From positions 1-38,426 of the forward strand of contig JACAFD010000093.1 in assembly GCA_013388555.1 (NCBI GenBank): 38,426 bases of DNA. Direction: 5' to 3'. A model generated the notes under the pieces. It did not search any database, was not told the origin of the DNA, and saw nothing but the letters and a program-made list of their open reading frames with translations. Shown here in pieces: positions 8,517 to 17,081 of the stretch. Source of the DNA: Nitrospirota bacterium. Its GTDB lineage: Bacteria; Nitrospirota; Nitrospiria; Nitrospirales; Nitrospiraceae. The position numbers and the translations under genes are program-made. Position 1 is the stretch's first letter. The number at the start of each line of letters is the position of its first letter.

Positions 8517-9335
8517 ATGCCTGGCCCTCCGAAACGCATACTGGTCACCAATGATGACGGAATTCACTCGCCCGGATTGACGGCGCTTGCCAAGGCCTTG
8601 TCGAAGGTGGGTGAAGTGTGGGTAGTTGCGCCGGATCGAGAAAGGACCGCTGTGGCGCATGCCGTGACGCTTCATAAACCATTACGAGTGCAGCAGATTG
8701 GGACTAGGACCTACGCGGTCAATGGAACGCCGGTCGATTGTGTAAATCTGGCAGTACTGAAGCTCATGCCCTCACCGCCCGATCTCCTCGTGTCGGGAAT
8801 CAATAGAGGCGTGAACCTGGGCGACGACGTGTTGTATTCCGGGACCGTCTCGGCTGCGATGGAAGGAACGATCCTTGGTGTCCCTTCTATGGCTGTGTCA
8901 CAGGAGGGCCAGAAACAATTTTACTTTGACGCAGGAGCTCGATATGCGGTCCGTATCGCCCGGTTGGTTCTGAAAGAAGGTCTGCCGGATGAAACGCTCG
9001 TGAATCTCAATATCCCCAATCGCCCTTTCGAGTCGATCACGGGAGTCCGAGTCACCTGCCTCAGCCGGAGGCGTTTCGACAACCCGATCACTGAAAAAGT
9101 CGATCCCCACGGCAGGACCTACTACTGGATTGCCGGGACCCGTGTGTCTTGGAGTAGGAGCAAGGATGCAGACCACGAAGCGCTTGAGCAGGGGGCGGTT
9201 TCTCTCACCCCAATTCATCTCGATACGACAAATCATGGGGTGTTGGATCGATTCCGGAAGTGGGAAACGGTGCGCCGGCCACATCAGGGCCGGGCGGCTG
9301 CATCGCAAAAAATGAAGGGCAAACAGAAGGGTTAG
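8517..9335 (+). CDS. surE: 5'/3'-nucleotidase SurE
   Basis: Metal-dependent nucleoside monophosphate phosphatase of the survival protein E family, 272 aa from this ATG. ILVTNDDGIHSPG (residues 8-20) holds the metal-binding Asp pair D13-D14, followed by VVAPDRERTAVAHAVT and SGINRGVNLGDDVLYSGT with the remaining metal-site residues. Family members usually begin only a few residues before ILVTNDDG, which supports ATG 8517. That codon directly follows a terminator T tract and has no Shine-Dalgarno sequence. The frame stays open upstream to GTG 8427, but those codons run through repeat and hairpin DNA. The DedA gene follows after 4 nt. Confidence 0.93.
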   Translation: MPGPPKRILVTNDDGIHSPGLTALAKALSKVGEVWVVAPDRERTAVAHAVTLHKPLRVQQIGTRTYAVNGTPVDCVNLAVLKLMPSPPDLLVSGINRGVNLGDDVLYSGTVSAAMEGTILGVPSMAVSQEGQKQFYFDAGARYAVRIARLVLKEGLPDETLVNLNIPNRPFESITGVRVTCLSRRRFDNPITEKVDPHGRTYYWIAGTRVSWSRSKDADHEALEQGAVSLTPIHLDTTNHGVLDRFRKWETVRRPHQGRAAASQKMKGKQKG

Positions 9336-9339
9336 GGCT

Positions 9340-9978
9340 TTGGGAAATCTGATCGAAGCGATCTTTACAGCGTTGAGCCGGTTTGTCGTGTCGATGATTT
9401 CCACTTTCGGCTATACCGGTATCTTTGTCACCATGGCCATCGAGAGCGCTTGCATCCCGTTGCCCAGCGAAATCATCATGCCCTTTGCAGGGTATCTCGT
9501 AACCACGGGACAGTTTACGATGCTGGGCGTCACATTGGCCGGCGCCATCGGGAATGTTGCCGGTTCGGTGGTGGCCTACTATGCCGGCGTGTGGGGCGGT
9601 CGGCCCTTCGTCGAGCGGTATGGGCCCTATGTGCTGGTGTCGAGAAAAGACATCGAGCTGGCGGATCGCTGGTTCGCCAAATATGGTGATGCTGCCGTTT
9701 TTTTCAGCCGAATGCTTCCGGTTGTCCGGACCTTCATCTCGTTGCCGGCCGGCATCGCGAGGGTGAATATTTATCGGTTCATGCTCTACACCTTTCTCGG
9801 CGCCTTGCCCTGGTGCTATCTGTTGGCCTATATCGGTGTGAAGATGGGAGAGCAATGGGAGCATCTGAGAGACTACTTCCATCAGTTTGACATCGTGATA
9901 GGCGTCTGTCTGGCGATCGCCGTGGGCTACTTCCTCTGGTCCCATTGGCCCAGGCGACGCGCCACTCCGGAGTTGTAA
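9340..9978 (+). CDS. DedA-family membrane protein
   Basis: A 212-aa integral membrane protein of the SNARE-associated/DedA family, whose members act as undecaprenyl-phosphate or lipid flippases. It shows the family block ESACIPLPSEIIMPFAGYL (with conserved Glu and Pro) and FFSRMLPVVRTFISLPAG, which contains the R-x3-P-x2-R style motif. Hydrophobic segments cover much of the chain, and the basic tail PRRRATPEL is probably cytoplasmic. The start is TTG 9340, 4 nt after the surE stop, with GGGTTAGGG just upstream. The next in-frame ATG (within VVSMISTFG) would remove only part of the first helix, so the start is not certain. Confidence 0.9.
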   Translation: MGNLIEAIFTALSRFVVSMISTFGYTGIFVTMAIESACIPLPSEIIMPFAGYLVTTGQFTMLGVTLAGAIGNVAGSVVAYYAGVWGGRPFVERYGPYVLVSRKDIELADRWFAKYGDAAVFFSRMLPVVRTFISLPAGIARVNIYRFMLYTFLGALPWCYLLAYIGVKMGEQWEHLRDYFHQFDIVIGVCLAIAVGYFLWSHWPRRRATPEL

Positions 9979-9984
9979 CCAGCC

Positions 9985-11529
9985 ATGCTCTCGATCTACA
10001 ACACGCTCACCGGAAAAAATGAACCGTTTGAATCACTCGTGCCGAAGATCGTGCGGATGTATGCCTGTGGCGTAACCGTCTACGATTATTGCCACATTGG
10101 CCATGCGCGCAGCGCACTTGTGTTCGATGTGATACGGCGGTATCTCGAGTTCACCGGTTACCAGGTTGAATTCGTCAAGAACTTCACAGACGTTGACGAC
10201 AAGATCATCAAGCGTGCGAATGAGCGAGGTGTATCCTGCGACGCAATTACCGCCGAGTTCATCGAGGCCTACTATCAGGACATGGGGAGACTCGGAATCA
10301 GGCGGGCGACGATCGAGCCGAAAGCGACCGAACATATGGCCGAGATTATTGAGCTGGTCCAGACGCTGATCCAAAAGGGTTTAGCATATGAAGTGGCCGG
10401 CGATGTGTACTTCCAGGTCGAGAAATACCAGCCCTATGGCAGCCTCTCGAAACGCAAGCTTGAGGATCTACAGGCAGGCGCACGTGTGGAGGTGGATGAA
10501 CGAAAGCGCCATCCGATGGATTTCGCGCTCTGGAAGAGCAGCAAGCAAGGGGAGCCATCATGGGAAAGTCCTTGGGGCCCAGGGCGCCCCGGCTGGCACA
10601 TCGAATGTTCTGCTATGTCTATTAAGCATCTGGGTGAGACATTCGATATTCATGGGGGTGGGATGGATCTGATCTTCCCGCATCACGAAAATGAAATCGC
10701 GCAGTCATGTGGAGCGACGGGAAAAGAATTCGTACGCTACTGGATTCACAACGGATTTGTGCAGGTCAATCAGGAGAAGATGTCTAAGTCGCTGGGGAAC
10801 TTCTTTGCGATTCGGGAGATCTTTGAGAAATCAAGATGGCCTGAGGCCGAAACCGGCGAAATGCTGCGTTATTTCCTGCTTGGAACCCATTACCGCAGCC
10901 CATTGGACTTCTCCGATCACAGTTTGTTGGAAGCGAAAAATGCGTTGAATGGATTCTACGATCTGTTTACGAGACTGAAAGAGTCTGAAGATCGAGGCAC
11001 GGGTGACAAGGAACTCATGCCAGCGATCGAGCGATGCAAGGTGGCATTCCGCGAGGCGATGGACGATGACTTCAACACATCGGTGGCTATCGCGGAACTG
11101 CAGCGCTTGAAAAGCGACGTCAATAAGTTGCTGAGCCAAGGTCTCTCGACTGAGGCACGAAGGATCGCCAGAGAAGAGTTTCGTTCACTGGGAAACTGCT
11201 TGGGATTGTTTCAGTTGGATAAGTGGCAGTTTAGCCAGGTGCCGGTCGGTCAGACTGCGGACTTAAGCCCCGCCTCGCCTATTATCATGAGGCAAAAAGT
11301 TATGATGATTGATCAAGTTGAAGAGGCTGACACACCTCAGCCAATGCTGAGTGCCGCCAAACCAAAATCTGAATTTTCGGATACCCAGGTGCAATTGAAG
11401 GTAGATGAACGCAATGAAGCCAGGAAACAGAAAGACTTCAAGAAGGCCGACGAGATTCGTCGATTCCTCTCGTCCCACGGTATCGTCATTGAGGACAAGC
11501 CCGATGGGACCAGCCGGTGGAAGCGATAG
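9985..11529 (+). CDS. cysS: Cysteinyl-tRNA synthetase
   Basis: Class I aminoacyl-tRNA synthetase charging tRNA-Cys. The 514-aa protein has zinc ligand C28 in YACGVTVYD, the HIGH signature at residues 37-40, KMSKS at 265-269, and the zinc/cysteine-site block WHIECSAMS. The C-terminal region (about 413-465) holds a low-complexity Pro/Ala/Ser-rich stretch before the last helical domain, which makes it slightly longer than the usual 460-500 aa. The start lies 6 nt after the DedA stop. Its 3' end overlaps rlmB by 26 nt. Confidence 0.97.
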   Translation: MLSIYNTLTGKNEPFESLVPKIVRMYACGVTVYDYCHIGHARSALVFDVIRRYLEFTGYQVEFVKNFTDVDDKIIKRANERGVSCDAITAEFIEAYYQDMGRLGIRRATIEPKATEHMAEIIELVQTLIQKGLAYEVAGDVYFQVEKYQPYGSLSKRKLEDLQAGARVEVDERKRHPMDFALWKSSKQGEPSWESPWGPGRPGWHIECSAMSIKHLGETFDIHGGGMDLIFPHHENEIAQSCGATGKEFVRYWIHNGFVQVNQEKMSKSLGNFFAIREIFEKSRWPEAETGEMLRYFLLGTHYRSPLDFSDHSLLEAKNALNGFYDLFTRLKESEDRGTGDKELMPAIERCKVAFREAMDDDFNTSVAIAELQRLKSDVNKLLSQGLSTEARRIAREEFRSLGNCLGLFQLDKWQFSQVPVGQTADLSPASPIIMRQKVMMIDQVEEADTPQPMLSAAKPKSEFSDTQVQLKVDERNEARKQKDFKKADEIRRFLSSHGIVIEDKPDGTSRWKR

Positions 11530-12271
11530 CCCACCGGACCTCATCTATGGCCTGCACGCCGTGCGCGAAGCTTTGCGCGCCGGCGCACGGCCGCTGCAGC
11601 GGCTGCTCATGCTGCGGACCGATCGACAATTTGCCGATCTAGCACAGCTGGCAAGGGCGCGACGAGTCCCCGTTCACATCGAACCTCCACCCGCCTTCGA
11701 CCGTTTGGTGCCGGGCGGAAACCACCAGGGTGTGATTGCGCTCATCGCCGCGAAAACCTATGACACGCCTGCGCAGATTCTTGAGCAGGCAAAGACCAAA
11801 GGGGAGAAGCCCTTTCTCGTGCTCCTTGACGGAGTTGAAGATCCACACAACTTGGGGGCGGTGTTGCGGACGGCCGAAGCGGCTGGTGTCCACGGACTGT
11901 TCATTCCGGAACGCCGCGCAGTCGGTCTGACGTCGGTGGTGGCGAAGGTATCGGCAGGGGCGCTCGATCACATCTCCGTCGGACGCGTGGGCAATCTGAT
12001 TCGTCTGATTCAGGCCCTCAAAGAAGCAGGCCTGTGGGTCTATGGATTGGATCCACAGGCGGAAAAGCTCCATACCGATCTCGATATGACGGGGCCGGTC
12101 GCGTTAGTGCTTGGTGGGGAAGGGGAAGGCATTCGTCCTGGTGTGTTAGGGGAATGCGACGACCGTATCAGGATTCCGATGCAGGGCCGTGTACAGTCGC
12201 TGAATGTCTCGGCTGCAGCAGCCGTCACGCTGTTCGAAGTAGTCCGCCAGCGCCGCAGAGGCGCCGTCTAG
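11504..12271 (+). CDS. rlmB: 23S rRNA (guanosine-2'-O-)-methyltransferase RlmB (SpoU/TrmH family)
   Basis: SAM-dependent 2'-O-ribose methyltransferase with the SPOUT trefoil-knot fold. The 255-aa product begins with the substrate-binding domain (YGLHAVREALRAG, GNHQGVIA). The three knot motifs are LDGVEDPHNLGAVLRTAEAA, LVLGGEGEGIRP, and IPMQGRVQSLNVSAAAAV. The start at 11504 is favoured by GAGGAC about 8 nt upstream; the frame stays open to 11405, but the extra residues are not conserved-looking. It overlaps cysS, an arrangement seen in other bacteria. TrmH-type tRNA methylation is a less likely alternative given the N-terminal L30e-like domain. Confidence 0.93.
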   Translation: MGPAGGSDSPPDLIYGLHAVREALRAGARPLQRLLMLRTDRQFADLAQLARARRVPVHIEPPPAFDRLVPGGNHQGVIALIAAKTYDTPAQILEQAKTKGEKPFLVLLDGVEDPHNLGAVLRTAEAAGVHGLFIPERRAVGLTSVVAKVSAGALDHISVGRVGNLIRLIQALKEAGLWVYGLDPQAEKLHTDLDMTGPVALVLGGEGEGIRPGVLGECDDRIRIPMQGRVQSLNVSAAAAVTLFEVVRQRRRGAV

Positions 12272-12284
12272 GCGGTGAAGCCTA
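12269..12284. other. Short palindrome holding both stop codons of convergent genes
   Basis: The perfect arms TAGGC (12269-12273) and GCCTA (12280-12284) are separated by 6 nt. The TAG at 12269-12271 ends rlmB. The CTA at 12282-12284 is the TAG stop of the minus-strand gene. There is no T tract, so it is at best a weak bidirectional terminator. Confidence 0.5.
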
Positions 12285-12557
12285 CCGAACTTTGATTATC
12301 CCGTCTTGAATCGCGGATTTGAGCAGCTGCGCGGTGTTCGACACGCGCATCTTTTTCATCATGTTGGCTCGATGCGCCTCGACGGTCTTGACGCTGATCT
12401 TGAGTCGTTGACCAATTTCCTTGTTTTTGAATCCGGCCCAAATCAGTTCAAGGATCTCCTGTTCACGGCTGGTGAGCGACTCCGGCCGTTTCTTGCGGGG
12501 CGGCGGAGTGAGATTGGACAGGGAGGGTCTGGTTTTCGTCTTTGCGGTCCGTGCCAT
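12282..12557 (-). CDS. Small LuxR-type HTH regulator
   Basis: A 91-aa protein that is almost entirely a GerE/LuxR C-terminal helix-turn-helix: LTSREQEILELIWAGFKNKE followed by IGQRLKISVKTVEAHRANMM. The N-terminus (about 25 residues) is basic and Pro/Ser-rich, with no receiver or autoinducer domain. A strong AAAGGAG lies 8 nt upstream of this ATG on the minus strand; an upstream in-frame start at 12602 lacks one. It converges with rlmB and diverges from pilD, with which it shares a 219-bp upstream region. Regulation of the pilus locus is possible but not shown. Confidence 0.88.
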   Translation of the reverse strand: MARTAKTKTRPSLSNLTPPPRKKRPESLTSREQEILELIWAGFKNKEIGQRLKISVKTVEAHRANMMKKMRVSNTAQLLKSAIQDGIIKVR

Positions 12558-12776
12558 TATCTTGTTCTCCTTTGACGAAAAAAGTAGTACGGTATAATTC
12601 ACCCTGACGAATATGTGTACAAGAGTAAACCCCCGCCGAGCGGGCAGGAGATTATAAAGAACTCTCTCACCATAAGTAAACTATAGGGTGTTGGCCCCAG
12701 TGAAGCTACCTAGTATTTCATTTGGCATGCGAAGGGGCTCTCACGTTTCCATCCAAAGCCTGTGTCTGGGTCGTCT

Positions 12777-13559
12777 ATGCATGAATGGGCCCTCTATCTT
12801 GTGGTCGGAACCTTTGGCGCCCTGATTGGCAGTTTTTTGAACGTCTGCATCTTCAGACTGCCTCGAGGCGAATCGATCGTCTGGCCCGGTTCCCATTGCC
12901 CCTCCTGTGCTCACCGGGTCGAGTTTTACGATAATATTCCACTGTTGAGCTACCTGTGGCTTGCTGGACGCTGTCGAGCATGCCGCGCTCCGATTTCGAC
13001 ACAGTACCCCCTCGTTGAAGCCACAAATGCCCTCGGTTATCTCACAATCCTATGGTTCTTTGGCCCAAGCTGGACGGCTGCCCTCTATGCGCTACTGTTT
13101 TCTGGGCTGGTCGTGGTGACTGGAACGGATCTCACTCATAAAATAATTCCCAATGTCATTACCCTGCCAGGGATGGTGGTAGGATTTCTGGGCGCGGTGA
13201 CCGTCTTGCCGGTGGGTGTGATCAATTCGGTGCTCGGTCTCACTGTGGGTGGCGGTATCCTTTGGCTCCTGGCCTGGCTGAGCCCCTATCTTTTCGGCAA
13301 GGAGGGAATGGGAGGTGGCGATATCAAATTGCTGGCTATGGTCGGCGCGTTTCTTGGGTGGAAACCCGCGCTCCTTACCATCATGATCGGTTCGCTCACT
13401 GGTTCTATCATCGGTATCAGCTTGATCACCCTGCATATCATTAAGCGTGATGACTATATTCCCTTTGGTCCCTTCCTTGTGTTGGGTGCCCTTCTCTCCA
13501 TGTTTTTTGCCCAGCCACTCCTCGATTGGTATCAAGGTTTTCTTGGTGCGGCCGACTGA
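12777..13559 (+). CDS. pilD: Prepilin peptidase / N-methyltransferase
   Basis: Inner-membrane aspartic protease (family A24) that cleaves prepilin leaders and N-methylates the new N-terminus. The 260-aa product has the zinc-type tetracysteine C41-x2-C44 and C66-x2-C69 of the methyltransferase domain. The catalytic aspartates are D118 (TGTDLTHKIIPN) and D182 (GMGGGDIKLL, the GxGD motif). About eight hydrophobic segments are visible. A GTG at 12762 would add five residues; neither start has a clear Shine-Dalgarno. The minor-pilin genes downstream carry its substrate motif. Confidence 0.96.
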   Translation: MHEWALYLVVGTFGALIGSFLNVCIFRLPRGESIVWPGSHCPSCAHRVEFYDNIPLLSYLWLAGRCRACRAPISTQYPLVEATNALGYLTILWFFGPSWTAALYALLFSGLVVVTGTDLTHKIIPNVITLPGMVVGFLGAVTVLPVGVINSVLGLTVGGGILWLLAWLSPYLFGKEGMGGGDIKLLAMVGAFLGWKPALLTIMIGSLTGSIIGISLITLHIIKRDDYIPFGPFLVLGALLSMFFAQPLLDWYQGFLGAAD

Positions 13560-13821
13560 CATCCTTCCTGTATCTCTTCGGGCGAATCCCTGTATCTAAA
13601 TAGTAAAGTGCTTTGCTGGTTCCCCGCTTCTTCCCTTTTCAGTTCACAGACTTGTTCTTCTTCCATAATTCCTTGCGACAACGCGAGAATGCGCGATCTT
13701 GCGGAGAATTTTGGTCACGCCCTCACAACATATTCCGTCGTCTGGGAATGGATCAAAATGGGCACGGGTCTTGGAGACCACGTTCGTCATCATAGGGGAA
13801 ATTGTTCCGACAGGGAGGAAC

Positions 13822-14271
13822 ATGTCGAGAGAATTACAAAGTCGGGAACAAGGCTGGAGTCTGACTGAGGTTCTCACCGTGCTGGCGATCACGGGTCTCC
13901 TGGCAGCGTTAGCTTGGCCGAGTTACCAGACAATGGCCGCAAGAGTTCAGGCACGCAGCGCCACTTCAGAGATCGCCTCGGAGCTTCGGCTGGCCAGGCA
14001 ACTGGCAATGGCCAGGCGGGAGCGCCTTCGGGTCATTTTCGATCAAGAGGGCCGTACGATTTCGCTTCGACCTGCAGGTGTCGAGGCGATCCTGCACGTC
14101 TACCACTATGCGGACAAGGGAGTGATCGTGGAGGAGCCAACCGCCGGCCCTGAACTTCTCTTTTATCCCAGCGGGCGGTCGGCAACCCCCACAACTATTC
14201 GTGTGCGAGACAGCCAGGGCCGGGAGACCACATTCACTGTGAGTATTACAGGAAGGGTGTCCATTTCATGA
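13822..14271 (+). CDS. FimT/GspH-like minor pilin, set 1
   Basis: A 149-aa pseudopilin. After a short leader the cleavage site reads REQG|WSLTEVLTVLAITG, with Gly at -1 and the conserved Glu at +5, then a hydrophobic helix to about residue 35. The +1 residue is Trp instead of the usual Phe or Met. The downstream part (SEIASELRLARQLAMARRER, then beta-rich sequence with FYPSGRSA) matches the GspH/FimT fold. AGGGAGGA immediately upstream fixes the start at 13822, despite an open frame back to 13699. It overlaps the next gene by 4 nt (ATGA), so the four pilins are translationally coupled or closely linked. Its likely role is minor pilus tip or priming subunit. Confidence 0.9.
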   Translation: MSRELQSREQGWSLTEVLTVLAITGLLAALAWPSYQTMAARVQARSATSEIASELRLARQLAMARRERLRVIFDQEGRTISLRPAGVEAILHVYHYADKGVIVEEPTAGPELLFYPSGRSATPTTIRVRDSQGRETTFTVSITGRVSIS

Positions 14272-14759
14272 CTCGGGATCGATTCTGTTGTGCAGAGAAC
14301 GGAGCCAGTTTTGCCGAAGTGTTTGTAGCAATGGCGTTGACGTTGATCGGGTTGGCTGGTGCTATAGGGGCGTTTCGGGCCGCAGAACGGAGTCTTCGGA
14401 CTGGTATGGTGGCGACGCAGGCCCTCGCGCTGGCGGAATCGCGGATTGAAGCGAAGCGATCTATGCGGTGGGATCGTCTCTTCCTGGATGATCTAAATCA
14501 CGATGGTGTCCCGGACGTTGTCATGCATGATGATGGAACAGATGGCGATGTGATGGCTGGTGATGGCGTGTACTCCGGTAGTTGGGACCAGGATGGCGTC
14601 CACCTAATCTGGACCGTGACTCCGAACCGTTCCGGCCCACTGTCGGTCTCGGGGCATGTGCTCATTGAGGCTCGCGCAGGTTACGCGGCCGATGATGGGC
14701 AGCACGAAGTGCGGGTCGGCACCCTGCGGGCCAATCCTGTGTTCGTCGGAAGTCCGTAA
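14268..14759 (+). CDS. PilV/GspI-like minor pilin with Asp-rich loop
   Basis: A 163-aa pseudopilin with leader end AENG|ASFAEVFVAMALTLIG (Gly -1, Ala +1, Glu +5) and a single N-terminal hydrophobic helix. Residues 74-109 are strikingly acidic, with about eleven Asp. They include DLNHDGVPD, which resembles an EF-hand/dockerin calcium loop, and MAGDGVYSGSW. It overlaps its upstream neighbour by 4 nt, and the next gene starts 31 nt after its stop. I assign it to the PilV/GspI position from gene order rather than from a diagnostic motif. Confidence 0.85.
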   Translation: MTRDRFCCAENGASFAEVFVAMALTLIGLAGAIGAFRAAERSLRTGMVATQALALAESRIEAKRSMRWDRLFLDDLNHDGVPDVVMHDDGTDGDVMAGDGVYSGSWDQDGVHLIWTVTPNRSGPLSVSGHVLIEARAGYAADDGQHEVRVGTLRANPVFVGSP

Positions 14760-14790
14760 CCTGCTGCCACTTTGGGTAGAAAGGATTCGG

Positions 14791-15525
14791 ATGGGGCGGC
14801 ATACAGCAAGTGTTTCCCGTGAAATACCTAAGGAGGCGGGGGCCAGCTTGACTGAGCTGATGTTTGCGATGGCAGCGGGGATGATCGTTCTGGGAGCCAC
14901 GCTTCATTCCCTATCCTATTTTCAACAACAGTTTATGAGGCAACAATATGAGAGTGCGCAGCAGCAGGACCTTCGCCTTGGCCTAGAAGTTCTAGAGCAG
15001 GAGTTGAAACTTGCAAGATCGGGTTCTCTCACCACTGCCGCTTCGGATGCGGTGGAGTTTTCGGCGAATTTGCAAGGCCTTTCGACGACGGTTACGGCAG
15101 GGGCGTCGATCGGCCAAACGGCCCTGTCGGTTGAAGACGGGCGAGGATGGGATGATCGGAAAACCATTGTAGCCTGTTGGATAGAACGCTGTGAAACGCT
15201 TACCCTGGCTCGTGATGGACAACGGTACCAGCTCACGGTCACGCAGCCATTGACAGGGGCAATTCCAACCGGAGCCTTTGTCTTCCTCCTGAATCGTGTC
15301 CGTTATTATAGTCGTCGCGACGACCAGGGTGTTCTCAGGTTGCTGCGACAGGTCGACGGTGGCGCAAGTGTGTTGGTCAGAGATATCAGAGAGGCCCGGT
15401 TTTCCTACTGGGATGAATACGGACAGGCTGTGACGCAACCAGCGCTCGTCAGGCTGGTTGTTGTTGAGGTGATGTTGCCAGATCGAGGAATTCGCGCAGT
15501 CAGGGAAATTAGCCTCAGGACATGA
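14791..15525 (+). CDS. PilW/GspJ-like minor pilin, set 1
   Basis: A 244-aa pseudopilin. The leader ends KEAG|ASLTELMFAMAAGMIVLG (Gly -1, Ala +1, Glu +5), followed by LHSLSYFQQQFMRQQYESAQ, a helix like that of PilW. The C-terminal half is beta-rich with two Cys (ACWIERCETLTL) that could form a disulphide, and it ends in VEVMLPDRGIRAVREISLRT. AAAGGA lies 5 nt before ATG 14791, supporting it over the open frame back to 14656. It overlaps the potential start of the next gene (ATGA at 15522). Confidence 0.87.
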   Translation: MGRHTASVSREIPKEAGASLTELMFAMAAGMIVLGATLHSLSYFQQQFMRQQYESAQQQDLRLGLEVLEQELKLARSGSLTTAASDAVEFSANLQGLSTTVTAGASIGQTALSVEDGRGWDDRKTIVACWIERCETLTLARDGQRYQLTVTQPLTGAIPTGAFVFLLNRVRYYSRRDDQGVLRLLRQVDGGASVLVRDIREARFSYWDEYGQAVTQPALVRLVVVEVMLPDRGIRAVREISLRT

Positions 15526-15593
15526 CGGAACGCGGAAGATTCTGTGGATACAGTCCTCTGAGGACGGCTGATTCCTCAGAAGGAAGTGAGGAT

Positions 15594-17081
15594 ATGAGGA
15601 TGAGCGCGCGCTACGCGTCGGCACTTATGAATAAGTGCGACAGAGGTCATGTACTCCTTGGAGCTCTCGTGCTGATCTTGCTGCTTACAATCCTCAGCCT
15701 GACGTCTTTGTATCTGGCAGGTCAGGATGGACCTGGCGTCAGTGCCATGAGAGAAGACAATCTCGCGCAACAGTTGGCTGATGGTGCAGCGGATGTCGTC
15801 ATGAGTTGGTTTCACGACCCCTCAGGTACTCCAACCAGCATCGCGGGATTGCTTGCCAAGCGTCACGGAGACGCTGCGAGTGGGCCCTCCTTTTTCGACG
15901 CAGCTGGGCGCTCGCAGTTTGTCGGGACCGCTGGTCACCCAGATCTCCTACTTGATGCAACCAACCAGACGGACGATCAGCTATTAAATGGTTCGCAGAG
16001 CGGCTTCCACAATTCCCTGGGAGGGCTTGGTCGAATCAATATGGTGAGAATGTATGGTCCCTTACAGCCGGGCTTGCTGAGCACGGTTGAAGTTACGGCT
16101 ACGACGGTTGATCATCGGCCGATTGCGCGAACGGTTCAACTTCAGCTTGGTGCCCTGTCGATTCCTGCTATTCGCGCGGCGGTGCAAGTCGGACAGGCTC
16201 TCGGTTCTCCACAGCCAGGCAGTGAATCTCCTGTCATGGTCCATTGGGGCGATCTGCGGGTATCGGGCGATCTGGTGGTGCGGCAAGTCGAGGATCTGGC
16301 GCTCAAAAATCTTGTAGCCCCTGTCACCAATCAATCATATGACCAGATGCCCTATGCTCAGGATCGTTGGACTGAATATTGGATCGGGGGGATCGTCTCG
16401 GTTATCGCTCCTCCAGCAGGCCAAAATGTGAATCCCCCGCTTCCTGACAATGTTCACCTGCACCAATACCCGACGCCTGGGGTGAGGCTCGACCGCTGGG
16501 AGTATGACTCGCTCAAGAAGATCGCGCTACGCTGGGGAACCTATTATCGTCTTGATCATGTGGGGCAACTCCATCCGCATGGGGCCTCGGACTCTGATCA
16601 AGGAATCACGCCTGCAGAGGCGCTGGAATCCCAAACCACCGGGGACCAACGTGGACTGGTCTTCATTGACACTGTCGACGGACAACCGCCGAATGCCGAT
16701 AATATGGGAACGCTTGTGCTGGATACGGATTACGTTGAAGCGCTTCTAGCCGTGCAAGGCCACGTGGTGCTCAGGCCTCCTGCAGGAGGAAAATCTCTTT
16801 CCGTCCTCAGTCCATCTCCGACGGGCGCAGGGTCGCTAGGGGCAAGGGTGCCGGTTCAATTAACCGGTATCCACGTCAACGGCCTGCTGTATGCGGCTGG
16901 CGCGATCAGAATTGAACGATCTGCTCGCCTGTACGGAGCCCTGCTGGCAGGACAAAGCGTGACGTCGATAGGAACCGGTACTGTTATAGAGGTCTGGTAC
17001 AACGCTGATTTGGCGCAGGGACTCTTTCGGGGGCTTCCCATTGTATATCGCGCTTCGGGAACCTGGTTGGCGAAATACTAG
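15594..17081 (+). CDS. PilX-like large minor pilin, set 1
   Basis: A 495-aa protein with PilX_N-type features: a short leader ending CDRG|HVLLGALVLILLLTILSL, a single membrane helix and no Glu at +5, as in PilX/GspK relatives. The rest is long and extracytoplasmic. The C-terminus (GIHVNGLLYAAGAIRIERSA then RLYGALLAGQ) shows the repeated Gly-rich beta pattern seen in large PilX-like proteins of environmental bacteria. I chose ATG 15594 because AAGGAAGTGAGG precedes it. ATG 15522 overlaps pilW by 4 nt and would add 24 residues, which would make the leader unusually long, and ATG 15600 is also possible. Confidence 0.8.
   Translation: MRMSARYASALMNKCDRGHVLLGALVLILLLTILSLTSLYLAGQDGPGVSAMREDNLAQQLADGAADVVMSWFHDPSGTPTSIAGLLAKRHGDAASGPSFFDAAGRSQFVGTAGHPDLLLDATNQTDDQLLNGSQSGFHNSLGGLGRINMVRMYGPLQPGLLSTVEVTATTVDHRPIARTVQLQLGALSIPAIRAAVQVGQALGSPQPGSESPVMVHWGDLRVSGDLVVRQVEDLALKNLVAPVTNQSYDQMPYAQDRWTEYWIGGIVSVIAPPAGQNVNPPLPDNVHLHQYPTPGVRLDRWEYDSLKKIALRWGTYYRLDHVGQLHPHGASDSDQGITPAEALESQTTGDQRGLVFIDTVDGQPPNADNMGTLVLDTDYVEALLAVQGHVVLRPPAGGKSLSVLSPSPTGAGSLGARVPVQLTGIHVNGLLYAAGAIRIERSARLYGALLAGQSVTSIGTGTVIEVWYNADLAQGLFRGLPIVYRASGTWLAKY

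Noticed and set aside
12630..12658. TATAAA at 12653 as a pilD promoter
   Set aside because: No acceptable -35 element lies 16-18 bp upstream; only a C-rich stretch is there.
13643..13669. TTCACA ... CATAAT as a promoter for the first pilin set
   Set aside because: The spacer is only 15 bp, so the match is too weak to list.
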